From the NCBI GenBank assembly GCA_946183335.1, contig CAMGZN010000018.1:1-14069 (forward strand): DNA of 14,069 bases, in the 5' to 3' direction. Source of the stretch: an uncultured Caryophanales bacterium. GTDB lineage: Bacteria; Bacillota_I; Bacilli_A; RFN20; CAG-826. Below are positions 7,201-13,745 of the stretch, piece after piece. Within the stretch, counting starts at the first letter, position 1. Each line of letters starts with the position of its first letter. The notes under the pieces are model-generated. The model did no database searches and had not been told where the DNA came from. It saw only the letters and a program-made list of their open reading frames with translations. The position numbers and the translations under genes are program-made.

Positions 7201-8464
7201 CAAGATTTCTAAGTTTGCTCATAGGAGCAATCTTTTCGAATAATTCAACAAGACCGTCCCATTGGAATTGTTTTTCTTGCATAACAAGAACACCATCGAT
7301 GTGGATGTTCTTAATCGCATTCCAAACTTCACGAGCACCAGTTAAGGCAGTAACTTTATCAATAAAATCTGTTTTATCAAAGTATGGAACGTTTTGAATA
7401 ATTTCACGTGTTCTTTCAACACCAATTTCACCAGCAATTTCAAGGAATGTATCAACACCAACAGTTTCCATTAAGTCATTTAAGTCAGCGCCAGTGAATT
7501 CGATTTCATCGAGAACTACAGAAATAACGTTAGTTGGACAAATTAAGAAGAAATTCTTGATTTGAGCACTGGAAGAATTGGAGATGACATCAAGGATGTC
7601 TGATTTAGCACTTTGACCACCAATAGTCGCAAGTAAGTCCAGCACGCCAGCGTTAGAAACACCTGTTTCGCTTTCGTCTTGGACAAGAAGAAGCATTCCA
7701 GTGATGTAATCTAAGCTAATTTCAAATTCATCAGAGATAATTCCTTCACCAGCTCCGTAAAGTTGGCTATAGATTTCATCTGCGCTTTCTGCGAATGCGC
7801 CTTGTAAACGTTGTGTAGCGACAACACAGAAATCGCTAAAAACTTTGGCGCGTGTCTCTGCGTCATTTTCGAGATCGTTACGAGAGATATAATCGCGAAC
7901 ATAATAAAAAGCATAACCAGTCACAACTGAAGAAGTAATTTCGTGAAGGTTACGATAAGATGAACCATCATTTAAAGAACAATAGTTTGACACCATTGTG
8001 GCAAATGTTTCTGTTGAAACATAAGTCCCAACATCATAGTTCATTGCTGGTAAGCTACCACCAGTGTAAGTCTCTTCACGGTGGTCGGCTTCGTCACCAG
8101 TTCCACTAACTGGGTCAGTATCAACCGGAGATTCGGTTTCAGCAAGTTCAGAAATTTTAGTATGAACAACATCCTTAAGGATATCAATTAAGGCGTTCTT
8201 TAATTCGGTTAAGTGGTTTTTACGGAAGTTTTTGTATACTTTTGGATTAGCACTAAATAAAAGTTCTAGCGAGTGATCACCAGTTTTGCGAATGGTATAA
8301 ATGTCGTTCTCGACATCATAATCTGATTCGTTTTCTGATGAACTAATTTCTTCAGCGTTAACAGGTTTAACGTCGTGTAGTTGACCGACGGAAAGACTGC
8401 ACGCAAACAGTGCAGGTAGAACAACCAATATTGTTCGTTTTAAAAACATACTAAACTTCTTCAT
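4247..8464 (-). CDS. Giant surface protein with Ig-like and MBG-like repeats
   Basis: 1405 residues from the chosen ATG; a TTG six codons earlier is open but lies inside the promoter. A signal peptide spans 1-27; LFAC at 19-22 may be a lipobox. Residues 45-810 are a large helix-rich region that I do not recognise, with two beta patches (about 428-485 and 697-765). An Ig-like domain follows (about 822-891, YIWFKDG...DSGTYYC). Then come four related beta repeats of about 75 residues (897-1217), a stalk-end beta domain (about 1222-1366, ending TTNHLSIYGIVE) and a membrane helix (1373-1396) with the basic tail KRKRRTVK. There is no LPxTG. It is probably displayed outside the cell and held by the C-terminal helix. 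Adhesion or binding is inferred from the architecture; no enzyme motif is visible. It starts 42 bp after the other giant gene, with its own promoter. Confidence 0.8.
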   Translation of the reverse strand: MKKFSMFLKRTILVVLPALFACSLSVGQLHDVKPVNAEEISSSENESDYDVENDIYTIRKTGDHSLELLFSANPKVYKNFRKNHLTELKNALIDILKDVVHTKISELAETESPVDTDPVSGTGDEADHREETYTGGSLPAMNYDVGTYVSTETFATMVSNYCSLNDGSSYRNLHEITSSVVTGYAFYYVRDYISRNDLENDAETRAKVFSDFCVVATQRLQGAFAESADEIYSQLYGAGEGIISDEFEISLDYITGMLLLVQDESETGVSNAGVLDLLATIGGQSAKSDILDVISNSSSAQIKNFFLICPTNVISVVLDEIEFTGADLNDLMETVGVDTFLEIAGEIGVERTREIIQNVPYFDKTDFIDKVTALTGAREVWNAIKNIHIDGVLVMQEKQFQWDGLVELFEKIAPMSKLRNLEDEKWRHEFHIVLDTSVEEVKLDVTLGFKGNCKWLRKAAGIIDDHIKVEVVDGKYIIKVDMPNFLANMYRYILEADFLDDDLKHELWDLAFSTVDEAYEHVHEKTIWDLEENAEQIDYHILAQSIISADEIKAFFGISRFITQERVDQFIDKLFEAIDYVKDLKLDPIYELVDRFYEIPEDMKDKIDKIYEKAIALVKRIAARNYNAQDLHDLLSEYTSEEFNERVNNKIDYYLENARVTSYYNRAQRLLEKVYAHVPARFRNISLMDYYKGNSTWEGSGSVHFNITKLVRKIPKVGPKIADALSAMFDHFPTDLSLDLSFTGHDLYRISYHLGDEVKTGALPINTNATFWANATQVLDNYELHDIVGWAEKRQNAYTYLDDMPARDVDAYPIWFVSSADVEKTYDGLESTIEVTPNIEVEHNYSYIWFKDGVILDDENQSSITVKNHSDSGTYYCYVDGVKQAEIIVSIDQIEVVPPTQSVDIAWDGESHAYYTSFGEASEDDLLFHGTGDVEATEPGDYVVELELNDPDNYYWGEGSTSYSWTISKQVIEISESAVIWYYDGPFTYDGEEKSVHLLEDKLPNGVHVIYTNNAKTNAGAFTAVAKIVPDDPAHYVVRGKIDDQLSWKIERAHITIPADIALIQSDFTYDGEEHSPKLNEDQLPAGITGVNYSGQSKATEMGKYVVEVSYSYDRANYILDPDYQKEFSWKISPRKIDVSNVTWDYTTPFSYDESEHRVALVGVPTGVKVEYTGTVKATRAGTYIANAKLYTTSSCKLIYNGEERDTVGLQLEWKIVEGAPIPVRSEFYSVEQNEGGTSLAWVSLSTGIKGDYTLHAEDVDTSKYDFNSIIHTGSVDVVACYDINLFDESGELAHINVDAAGKVVDPNFKFTVRILVPDSYKDHELALVYVNESGQVGKLEGTLNGNYMVFTTNHLSIYGIVETHVAGSDSFPYLVVAAALALGVQATTCWILIVLAKRKRRTVK
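4817..5776 (-). repeat. Four protein-level MBG-like beta repeats
   Basis: The repeats lie at residues about 897-968, 974-1051, 1058-1132 and 1138-1217 of the 1405-residue protein. The shared frame is [F/W].YDGEEHS...L...LP.GV.V.Y.G..KAT.AG.Y.......D..NY, ending in WKI or WTI. The second and third are most alike (FTYDGEEKS versus FTYDGEEHS); the first and fourth have drifted. The pattern is that of bacterial MBG/Ig-like stalk repeats; the exact family is not assigned. Confidence 0.65.
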
Positions 8465-8471
8465 AGTTATA

Positions 8472-8499
8472 ATTATATACAAAGATATAATTTAAACAA
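8472..8499 (-). promoter_or_regulatory. Leaderless-type promoter of the 1405-residue surface protein
   Basis: On the minus strand: TTGTTT (8494-8499), a 16-bp spacer, a perfect TATAAT (8472-8477), then seven bases to the ATG at 8464. No Shine-Dalgarno is present. The whole promoter fits in the 42-bp gap after the upstream stop. The predicted start site at the ATG supports the MKKF start over the earlier TTG. Confidence 0.6.
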
Positions 8500-8506
8500 T
8501 TAAATA

Positions 8507-11500
8507 TTAATGTTTGATTATTTTTCTAAAAATAAAGAATAGTCCAACGCCGAGGCCCGCAACAAGCGTTCCAATAGCGACATAACCAGCTATTTTAACC
8601 AAGTTGGAAGTCTTCTTTTCGCTCTTTTGATCACGTTCAACTTGGATGAATTCCGCACGTAAAACGGTGTCTTCTGTTACGGTCAAGGAATCGCTTGTAA
8701 TTCCCCATCCAACAAACATGTATTCGTAGGTCTCATCACCAACTTTTTTAATGTATGTTGGAAGCAAAATAGTGTCTCCATAATTCGCGTTATATGATGC
8801 ATATAATGCATCATCAACATACAATTTAACAGTAAATTGGAGTCTTGAACAAACGCAATTTATCACGACATCATCAGCAGGTAAAACAAAGTTATTTTGA
8901 GAGTCTAGTTTGATCTCATCACCACTCTTTGTGTACACCACAATTGTCTCTAATTTATATCCTTGTTGAACTTGATAGGAAACGTGAATAATATCGCCAA
9001 CACGTCCGCTTGTTTTAGATAAAGAAACTTGAACAGAATTAGAGGCTCGAACGGCAACAGAATAAGTTGGAATAACTTGATAAAGTTTATTAATTTGTGG
9101 ACGGAATTTTATCGAATTCGCTGATAAAGAAGCATTAACTTCTTCATCGCCTAAATAAACCTGAGAATGAAGGTGGTCAACACTTCGATTGATTGTTACT
9201 TCTGTGAAGAAGTCGCTGATTTCAACATCGTTACCATCCGAATCAGTAACCACCACTTTAATCGAGTATGATTTGTTTCCTAAGTCAGAAAATTCAATTC
9301 CAATATTAGCAACACTCTTTAAAGCCATATAGCGAACTTGCGTGGAAGTTAAATAAACTTCACCATTTTCGAAAAGTAAGTCAAACGGTGTCGCATCGAC
9401 TTGTCCTTCACTAATTTTACTTAATAAGTAACCAACATTTACTGAATTAACATGTTTCTCTATGGCATTAACTCTTAGAGTTCTTATGTCAGCTCCGACG
9501 TAATTGTAGTAAACATCATCACTAATGAATGGTGTTTTCACAAATGTGGCTGTATAAACACCACCACTTTGAGTCCAACCGGTAATGTCGTAGTGATAAG
9601 TATTTGTGTTATAGCTAGTCGGTTTTTCAATTTCTTCATCTGGAAGATATTGTCCAGTCAAGTTAATTGAGTTTCCATCAATCTTCAAAATGATTTCTGG
9701 ATAAGCATGATCAACATAGTTAGCTGTAATTGTTCGGTTTGAATTGGCAAATCCAAGATCTTGGTCAAATTCAAACATTTGATAATATTGGTTTTGTCGA
9801 ATTGGGTCAGGTATATCACCCTTAAAGGTGACTTTTGAGCCAGCAAGATAACGTTCAGTGTAAACTTCTCCTAAGATGTTCCAGGTGATTGTATAATACT
9901 TATCAAACAAAGCGTGATACGTTGTGTTTTCTCCAATAGGAGAAAGAGATTCCTGCCAGCCGGTAATTACATAGTAAGTTCCATCGCCTAAAGAATAAGT
10001 TGTCGGAGCATTTGGTAAATAATTCTCTTTTTCTCTCGTAATTAAATCGTGCCCATCAATGGAGTAAGTAATATCAAAGATATTAAACTCATCAAAAACA
10101 GCTGTATATGTTTGATTTTCAAACGCTTCTTCAATCGTTGGAGACCAATGGGAGAAAACGTAATAATGCTCATCTGTTTCTTCCTTTAAAGGAAGACGAG
10201 GAGCGCTTGGAATGCTTCCAGACAAAACTGTTGTTGCTTCTTCACCATCATCATAGACCCAGGTGATTTGGTAACGCTGTCTTTCACCGTGATCAAAGAT
10301 CGGATAGAGATTTGCTGAATTAGCAAGCGTTCGCAAATCTACTGGAGTTGGGTCAGTATTCAGCTGAGTGGTCCAGTAGTCAAAATAATATTCAGTGAAT
10401 TCCTGGTCTGCTGGGTGAATTGGAACTTCACCGTTATATTCAACTCCTGTGGTAAAGAACACATATTGTGTTGGTTCAGCAAGATAGTTATGGAAAATCG
10501 CTACATTGACTTCATAATCAGCCAAAGCAATATTTCTTTGTCCACTAATCGTGATTTCAACTGGATTTGCTATCAAATCGCGTTTTGAAATCTTTCCATT
10601 TCGATACGAAGAAAGAAGGTTTTGATTTAGCGTATTTTCAAGAATTGCTGGATAATCTGGAGCCACCGCATCTGGATCATAAGGAATTGGTTCCAAAACC
10701 TCACTTGGTGCGACAGGCGCTATAACTGGAGTTGGTGCAATTGGTTTTTGGACAATGGCAGGTTCGACTGGAACAGGTAATTTTGGTGGTTCAGGAATTA
10801 AAATGACTTGTTGAGTTGGCAAAATTCCACTACTTGGAGTAGCGGTTTTACTTGTATCAAGGAAATCATATCCTTTTAACCAACTTTTATAAGTTGCACC
10901 ATCAATAACAAAGTTTTCATCGAGTATTGCTGCACCAGATTTAGACATATCACCTTTTCCAGTAACTGGATTAAAGGCTTCGTAGTTATAAACAACTGTA
11001 TCGCTAACAGCGTTACAGAAATAAATGAGTTGGAATAAAAGAGTATAGAATTGTGGAAGTTTTCCCCGGTCTTTAGCAACATTTGTTACTGATGGGTATC
11101 TTCCAAGACGTTCTAAAGAACGAAGAAGAATGTTCGCATTTGATTTAATGTAGTTGTAGTTGATGTAATAGTATGAATAACGAGCTTCATCAGTTGTTAA
11201 ATCGTCGTATTCGCGCAAACAAGTTCTTAACTTGACGGTTGCTGAGTCAGCTGCATCAACAAGATCGCTTGGAACACCAAGAACAGAAAGTTCATCTTTT
11301 CTGGCTAAAACTGTCGCAACAGTGTTAGAGAGAATATATTGAGCCATTGAAGAACTACGCTCAGTATCTTGTTCATAGGCAATTTGCATTGCATTGAGTT
11401 GGTATCGGGAGTTTTCGTATTTGATTCCGAATTCGTTATATTCTTTGAGATTTTGTTCGTGGTTGGCGAGATAATACGCCCAGTCTTCTTGGTTTTGCTT

Positions 11501-12277
11501 ATAAGCAACACAATCTTCTTCGTATTGTTGTTTGGCGGCTAAATAAGCGTTGTATGCGGCAAGATCTTCATCGTACTTAGCTTTATTAGCTAAATAGATT
11601 TCGTAGTTCTCTTCTTGGTTAAGATAAGCTTGATAAGCTTCAAGATAGGCTTGATATTCTATAAGTTGAGTTTGATATTGCTCCTCGTTTGTTGGACGTC
11701 TCTCATAATAAGCGTAGTCAGCAAGATATTTCTCGTAGATATTATCTAAAGATAATGCGTCCTGATATGTTTTATTGATATACGAATTAAAAACTTGCTG
11801 AGAGACATTCAGTTTTAACTCGTAATTAATCTCGACATTACTAAGCGATCCTTCTGGGAAGGAGGCGATATACAAATCATCAAATGTGTAAAATGGAGTT
11901 GTTGTGTCTCCTTTGACAGAAATTGGAGTCCAAGTCCATTCACGATTCGCGTCGTCTCGATAACTCTTTTCATGAGCAAAGACATAACGAGTTCCGTTAA
12001 TGAGTGATGTTTTAACATCATCATCCAAGAAAGTCTCTGAATATTGGAGACGGAGATTGTCATAAGCATTTAGATAAGCGACTTCACTTTCTTCCATGGA
12101 AATGCCGGTTTTGCTTAATAGGTCTCCACCGCCTAAATAGGAAAGATGTGTGCCATTACAATAGTCAAAAAGACCTTCCGCATTTCCTTTGGAGAGGCTG
12201 GAAGAAGATAACGCAAGTGGAAGCGCACAAGCTAGTACGCTTAACGAATAAACAAATCTATGTCCCGACTTATTCAT
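8507..12277 (-). CDS. Giant surface protein with Tyr-heptad helix, Pro-rich segment and InlB-like repeats
   Basis: 1256 residues. Signal peptide at 1-34 (basic start, hydrophobic core, Ser-rich end). A helical Tyr/Ala/Glu-rich stretch runs over about 181-301, with Tyr mostly seven residues apart. A Pro-rich segment (495-542) has Pro spaced about every three residues. Four InlB-like (Listeria-Bacteroides) beta repeats are at about 668-914 and a fifth at 1147-1211. A membrane helix at about 1226-1250 ends in the basic tail RKIIKH. There is no LPxTG motif, so anchoring is by the membrane. Helix plus Pro-rich segment recalls the A and P regions of streptococcal antigen I/II. An adhesin role is inferred; no catalytic motif is seen. 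It lies downstream of a strong terminator and has its own near-leaderless promoter and no Shine-Dalgarno, so it appears separately transcribed. Confidence 0.82.
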   Translation of the reverse strand: MNKSGHRFVYSLSVLACALPLALSSSSLSKGNAEGLFDYCNGTHLSYLGGGDLLSKTGISMEESEVAYLNAYDNLRLQYSETFLDDDVKTSLINGTRYVFAHEKSYRDDANREWTWTPISVKGDTTTPFYTFDDLYIASFPEGSLSNVEINYELKLNVSQQVFNSYINKTYQDALSLDNIYEKYLADYAYYERRPTNEEQYQTQLIEYQAYLEAYQAYLNQEENYEIYLANKAKYDEDLAAYNAYLAAKQQYEEDCVAYKQNQEDWAYYLANHEQNLKEYNEFGIKYENSRYQLNAMQIAYEQDTERSSSMAQYILSNTVATVLARKDELSVLGVPSDLVDAADSATVKLRTCLREYDDLTTDEARYSYYYINYNYIKSNANILLRSLERLGRYPSVTNVAKDRGKLPQFYTLLFQLIYFCNAVSDTVVYNYEAFNPVTGKGDMSKSGAAILDENFVIDGATYKSWLKGYDFLDTSKTATPSSGILPTQQVILIPEPPKLPVPVEPAIVQKPIAPTPVIAPVAPSEVLEPIPYDPDAVAPDYPAILENTLNQNLLSSYRNGKISKRDLIANPVEITISGQRNIALADYEVNVAIFHNYLAEPTQYVFFTTGVEYNGEVPIHPADQEFTEYYFDYWTTQLNTDPTPVDLRTLANSANLYPIFDHGERQRYQITWVYDDGEEATTVLSGSIPSAPRLPLKEETDEHYYVFSHWSPTIEEAFENQTYTAVFDEFNIFDITYSIDGHDLITREKENYLPNAPTTYSLGDGTYYVITGWQESLSPIGENTTYHALFDKYYTITWNILGEVYTERYLAGSKVTFKGDIPDPIRQNQYYQMFEFDQDLGFANSNRTITANYVDHAYPEIILKIDGNSINLTGQYLPDEEIEKPTSYNTNTYHYDITGWTQSGGVYTATFVKTPFISDDVYYNYVGADIRTLRVNAIEKHVNSVNVGYLLSKISEGQVDATPFDLLFENGEVYLTSTQVRYMALKSVANIGIEFSDLGNKSYSIKVVVTDSDGNDVEISDFFTEVTINRSVDHLHSQVYLGDEEVNASLSANSIKFRPQINKLYQVIPTYSVAVRASNSVQVSLSKTSGRVGDIIHVSYQVQQGYKLETIVVYTKSGDEIKLDSQNNFVLPADDVVINCVCSRLQFTVKLYVDDALYASYNANYGDTILLPTYIKKVGDETYEYMFVGWGITSDSLTVTEDTVLRAEFIQVERDQKSEKKTSNLVKIAGYVAIGTLVAGLGVGLFFIFRKIIKH
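8645..8839 (-). repeat. Fifth, detached InlB-like repeat
   Basis: Residues 1147-1211 of the 1256-residue protein: QFTVKLYVDD, then YGDTILLP, then EYMFVGWG, then VLRAEF. This is the same strand pattern as the four upstream repeats. It sits just before the membrane anchor, separated from the main array by about 230 residues of other beta sequence. Confidence 0.6.
9536..10276 (-). repeat. Array of four InlB-like (Listeria-Bacteroides type) repeats
   Basis: Residues about 668-730, 733-793, 794-856 and 859-914 of the 1256-residue protein. Each runs Y.ITW or F.ITY, a short hairpin, LP.AP or a similar turn, then YYV[F/I]..W, and ends in TYTAVF or a variant (TYHALF, TITANY, VYTATF). The third and fourth have drifted most. 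In other bacteria such repeats make ubiquitin-like beta stalks on secreted proteins. Confidence 0.7.
10652..10795 (-). other. Proline-rich segment of the 1256-residue surface protein
   Basis: Residues 495-542, with Pro at 495, 498, 501, 503, 506, 512, 515, 517, 521, 524, 530, 532 and 535 among Val, Ala, Ile and Glu. Spacing near three fits a polyproline II helix. It is about 190 residues downstream of the Tyr-heptad helix. Confidence 0.6.
11375..11737 (-). repeat. Tyrosine-heptad helical region of the 1256-residue surface protein
   Basis: Residues 181-301. Tyr occurs at 201, 208, 215; 218, 225; 228, 235, 242; 245, 252, 259; and 280, 287: runs of exactly seven, with jumps of three between runs. 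Ala, Leu, Glu, Gln and Lys fill the rest and Pro is absent after 195, so a long amphipathic helix or coiled coil is expected. Confidence 0.65.
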
Positions 12278-12286
12278 GTTATTACT

Positions 12287-12315
12287 ATTATCTGCGATTG
12301 AATCTTAAATTACAA
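12287..12315 (-). promoter_or_regulatory. Near-leaderless promoter of the 1256-residue surface protein
   Basis: On the minus strand: TTGTAA (12310-12315), a 17-bp spacer, GATAAT (12287-12292), then nine bases to the ATG at 12277 with no Shine-Dalgarno. An alternative is TTGTTT (12319-12324) with a 16-bp spacer and TTCAAT (12297-12302), which would leave a short leader. The 11-mer TTGTTTAAATT here is repeated in the promoter of the next giant gene. Confidence 0.45.
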
Positions 12316-12322
12316 TTTAAAC

Positions 12323-12354
12323 AAAAATAAAAAGGTGAGACAAACTCACCTTTT
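12323..12354 (-). terminator. Intrinsic terminator after the four-helix membrane protein gene
   Basis: On the minus strand the arms AAAAGGTGAG (12345-12354) and CTCACCTTTT (12330-12339) pair perfectly over 10 bp around a 5-base loop. They are followed by a T-rich tail, TATTTTT (12323-12329). It lies 22 bp past the stop codon at 12376. The tail runs straight into the promoter region of the next gene. Confidence 0.88.
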
Positions 12355-12375
12355 ATAGTTTTGGTTGAGAATTAA

Positions 12376-13650
12376 TTATAATTCTTTAGCCCAGTTATGA
12401 GCTTCAACTTCGCCTTGGACTAATCCATCTTTTCCAGCGGCTTCAGCAATTAATTGTTTTGCGCGGCGGACAGAAAGCTCAGATTTAACCTTGAAGACAA
12501 GTGGAATTTCCTTGTAAAGGGCTTTTCCAGAAGCATCTCCAATTGGGAAGGTGCTGTCCTTGTATTCTTTTGGATCAAGGGCAAAGTAGAGTTTAAGTGC
12601 TTTACCGGCAACAACCATCTTGACGTATGTCTTGGTATGGAGACGGAAAGTATCACCACTATTGGAAACACGGGATTTAATTCCATAAGAGAGAACTTCA
12701 CTCTTAAGTTCATTATAATGTTCTTTTAGAACCTTATCGGCTTTGCCTAAACGTTCAGCAAAGGAAATTCTTTCAAATGGTTCAGCAGCTTTTGGAGCTG
12801 GCGCAACAACTGGAGCTGGAGCTGGTTGTGGCTCTGGTTTTGGTTGTGGCTTTGGCTCTGGGGCTGGAGCTGGTTTTTCAACAACGCGTTCGACAACAAC
12901 CACTTTCTTTTCGACTGGTTGTTCACCGCGACGTTTTCTAAACATTGGTAATTCGTTGATGAGGTTTTCGTAGTAATCGTCATTACTCTCATCACGATGA
13001 CGTTTTAAATTGAGCTTATCATCATAAATTGACATTTCGGCATCCTCCTTGAGAATTGAATTCTTTTTATCATCGTAGACCTTTTGGGCCTCTTCTTTCG
13101 CCATAGCGCGAATTTCGTCTTCTTCTGCACTTCTTTCGTTGGCACGAGCTTCGAGTGATTGTAAAATGTCACTGTAAGCACATAATGTAGTAAACATTAA
13201 TCCAAAGAAGAAGAATGCTAATGAAGCAGCAACAAATGCTTTTCCAACAAGCGCGCCATCAAGAGCAAACACTTGTTTTAAAACAGATGTTCCACCATCA
13301 ACATTAATCAATAAGGCACAAAGTGCAAAGGCGTTAAGTAAGACTAAAGCAAACGAAACACCAAACCAAATAAATGATTTCCATTTCTTACGGATAATGA
13401 TGACGATGAGCCACCAAATATAGCAGACAACAAATAAGCAAAATACAATAAAGAAAATCAAGTATTTACCGTTGTCGAATGCAAATGAAAACAAAGCTTT
13501 TGCACCACCTAATAAAGCAGTTGCACCTGAATAAACAGCAGCAACTTCTTCAAGAAGAAGTGGAGCAAGGAAGAAGAACACCAGTGCGAAGACTAAAAAA
13601 GCAGCAGCAATCGCAAAGGAGATGATCTTCATTTTCGATTTAACTTCCAT
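12376..13650 (-). CDS. Four-helix membrane protein with Pro/Ala linker and conserved cytoplasmic domain
   Basis: 424 residues from the ATG at 13650, chosen for the GGGAGG six bases upstream. Four membrane segments lie at about 9-33, 62-87, 92-115 and 134-158. A charged helix (about 160-230) and a basic patch (FRKRRG, 237-242) follow. Residues 260-291 are a Pro/Ala/Glu/Lys linker. The C-terminal domain (about 294-410) begins ISFAERLGKADKVLKEHYNELK and contains KSRVS, DTFRLHTK, LKLYFALDPKEYKDST, IPLVFKVKS and SVRRAKQLI. I associate this block, from memory, with an unnamed domain recurring at the ends of Bacillota proteins. The helix count puts both ends in the cytoplasm. Function is unknown; envelope organisation or membrane tethering is a guess. 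It ends in a strong terminator. Confidence 0.82.
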   Translation of the reverse strand: MEVKSKMKIISFAIAAAFLVFALVFFFLAPLLLEEVAAVYSGATALLGGAKALFSFAFDNGKYLIFFIVFCLFVVCYIWWLIVIIIRKKWKSFIWFGVSFALVLLNAFALCALLINVDGGTSVLKQVFALDGALVGKAFVAASLAFFFFGLMFTTLCAYSDILQSLEARANERSAEEDEIRAMAKEEAQKVYDDKKNSILKEDAEMSIYDDKLNLKRHRDESNDDYYENLINELPMFRKRRGEQPVEKKVVVVERVVEKPAPAPEPKPQPKPEPQPAPAPVVAPAPKAAEPFERISFAERLGKADKVLKEHYNELKSEVLSYGIKSRVSNSGDTFRLHTKTYVKMVVAGKALKLYFALDPKEYKDSTFPIGDASGKALYKEIPLVFKVKSELSVRRAKQLIAEAAGKDGLVQGEVEAHNWAKEL

Positions 13651-13656
13651 AATTTT

Positions 13657-13662
13657 CCTCCC
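13657..13662 (-). promoter_or_regulatory. Ribosome binding site deciding the start at 13650
   Basis: GGGAGG on the minus strand, six bases before the ATG at 13650-13648. The frame is open a further 11 codons upstream (to about 13683), but that extension would run through this site. This strong site contrasts with the giant surface genes, which have none. Confidence 0.75.
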
Positions 13663-13671
13663 GTTGCTGAT

Positions 13672-13700
13672 ATTGTAAAACAATAAGAAAAGAAATTAAA
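13672..13700 (-). promoter_or_regulatory. Possible promoter of the four-helix membrane protein gene
   Basis: On the minus strand: TTTAAT (13695-13700), a 17-bp spacer, TACAAT (13672-13677). Transcription from here would give a leader of about 14-15 bases, just enough to hold the GGGAGG. The -35 match is weak. No terminator is seen between the lipid kinase stop at 13746 and this gene, so read-through is also possible. Confidence 0.35.
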
Positions 13701-13745
13701 GAATAAATTTTAATAAATATTTGAGTTTTGCTGGGAATTTTGAAT

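Noticed and set aside
8465..8482. TTG start giving six extra residues (MYIIIT) to the 1405-residue protein
   Set aside because: The extra codons lie on the -10 box, have no ribosome site, and would put hydrophobic residues before the basic start of the signal peptide.
12743..12973. Plus-strand open frame encoding a Gly/Ala/Thr-rich protein
   Set aside because: It is the antisense of the Pro/Ala/Glu linker of the four-helix membrane protein; the low-complexity run is a shadow of that linker.
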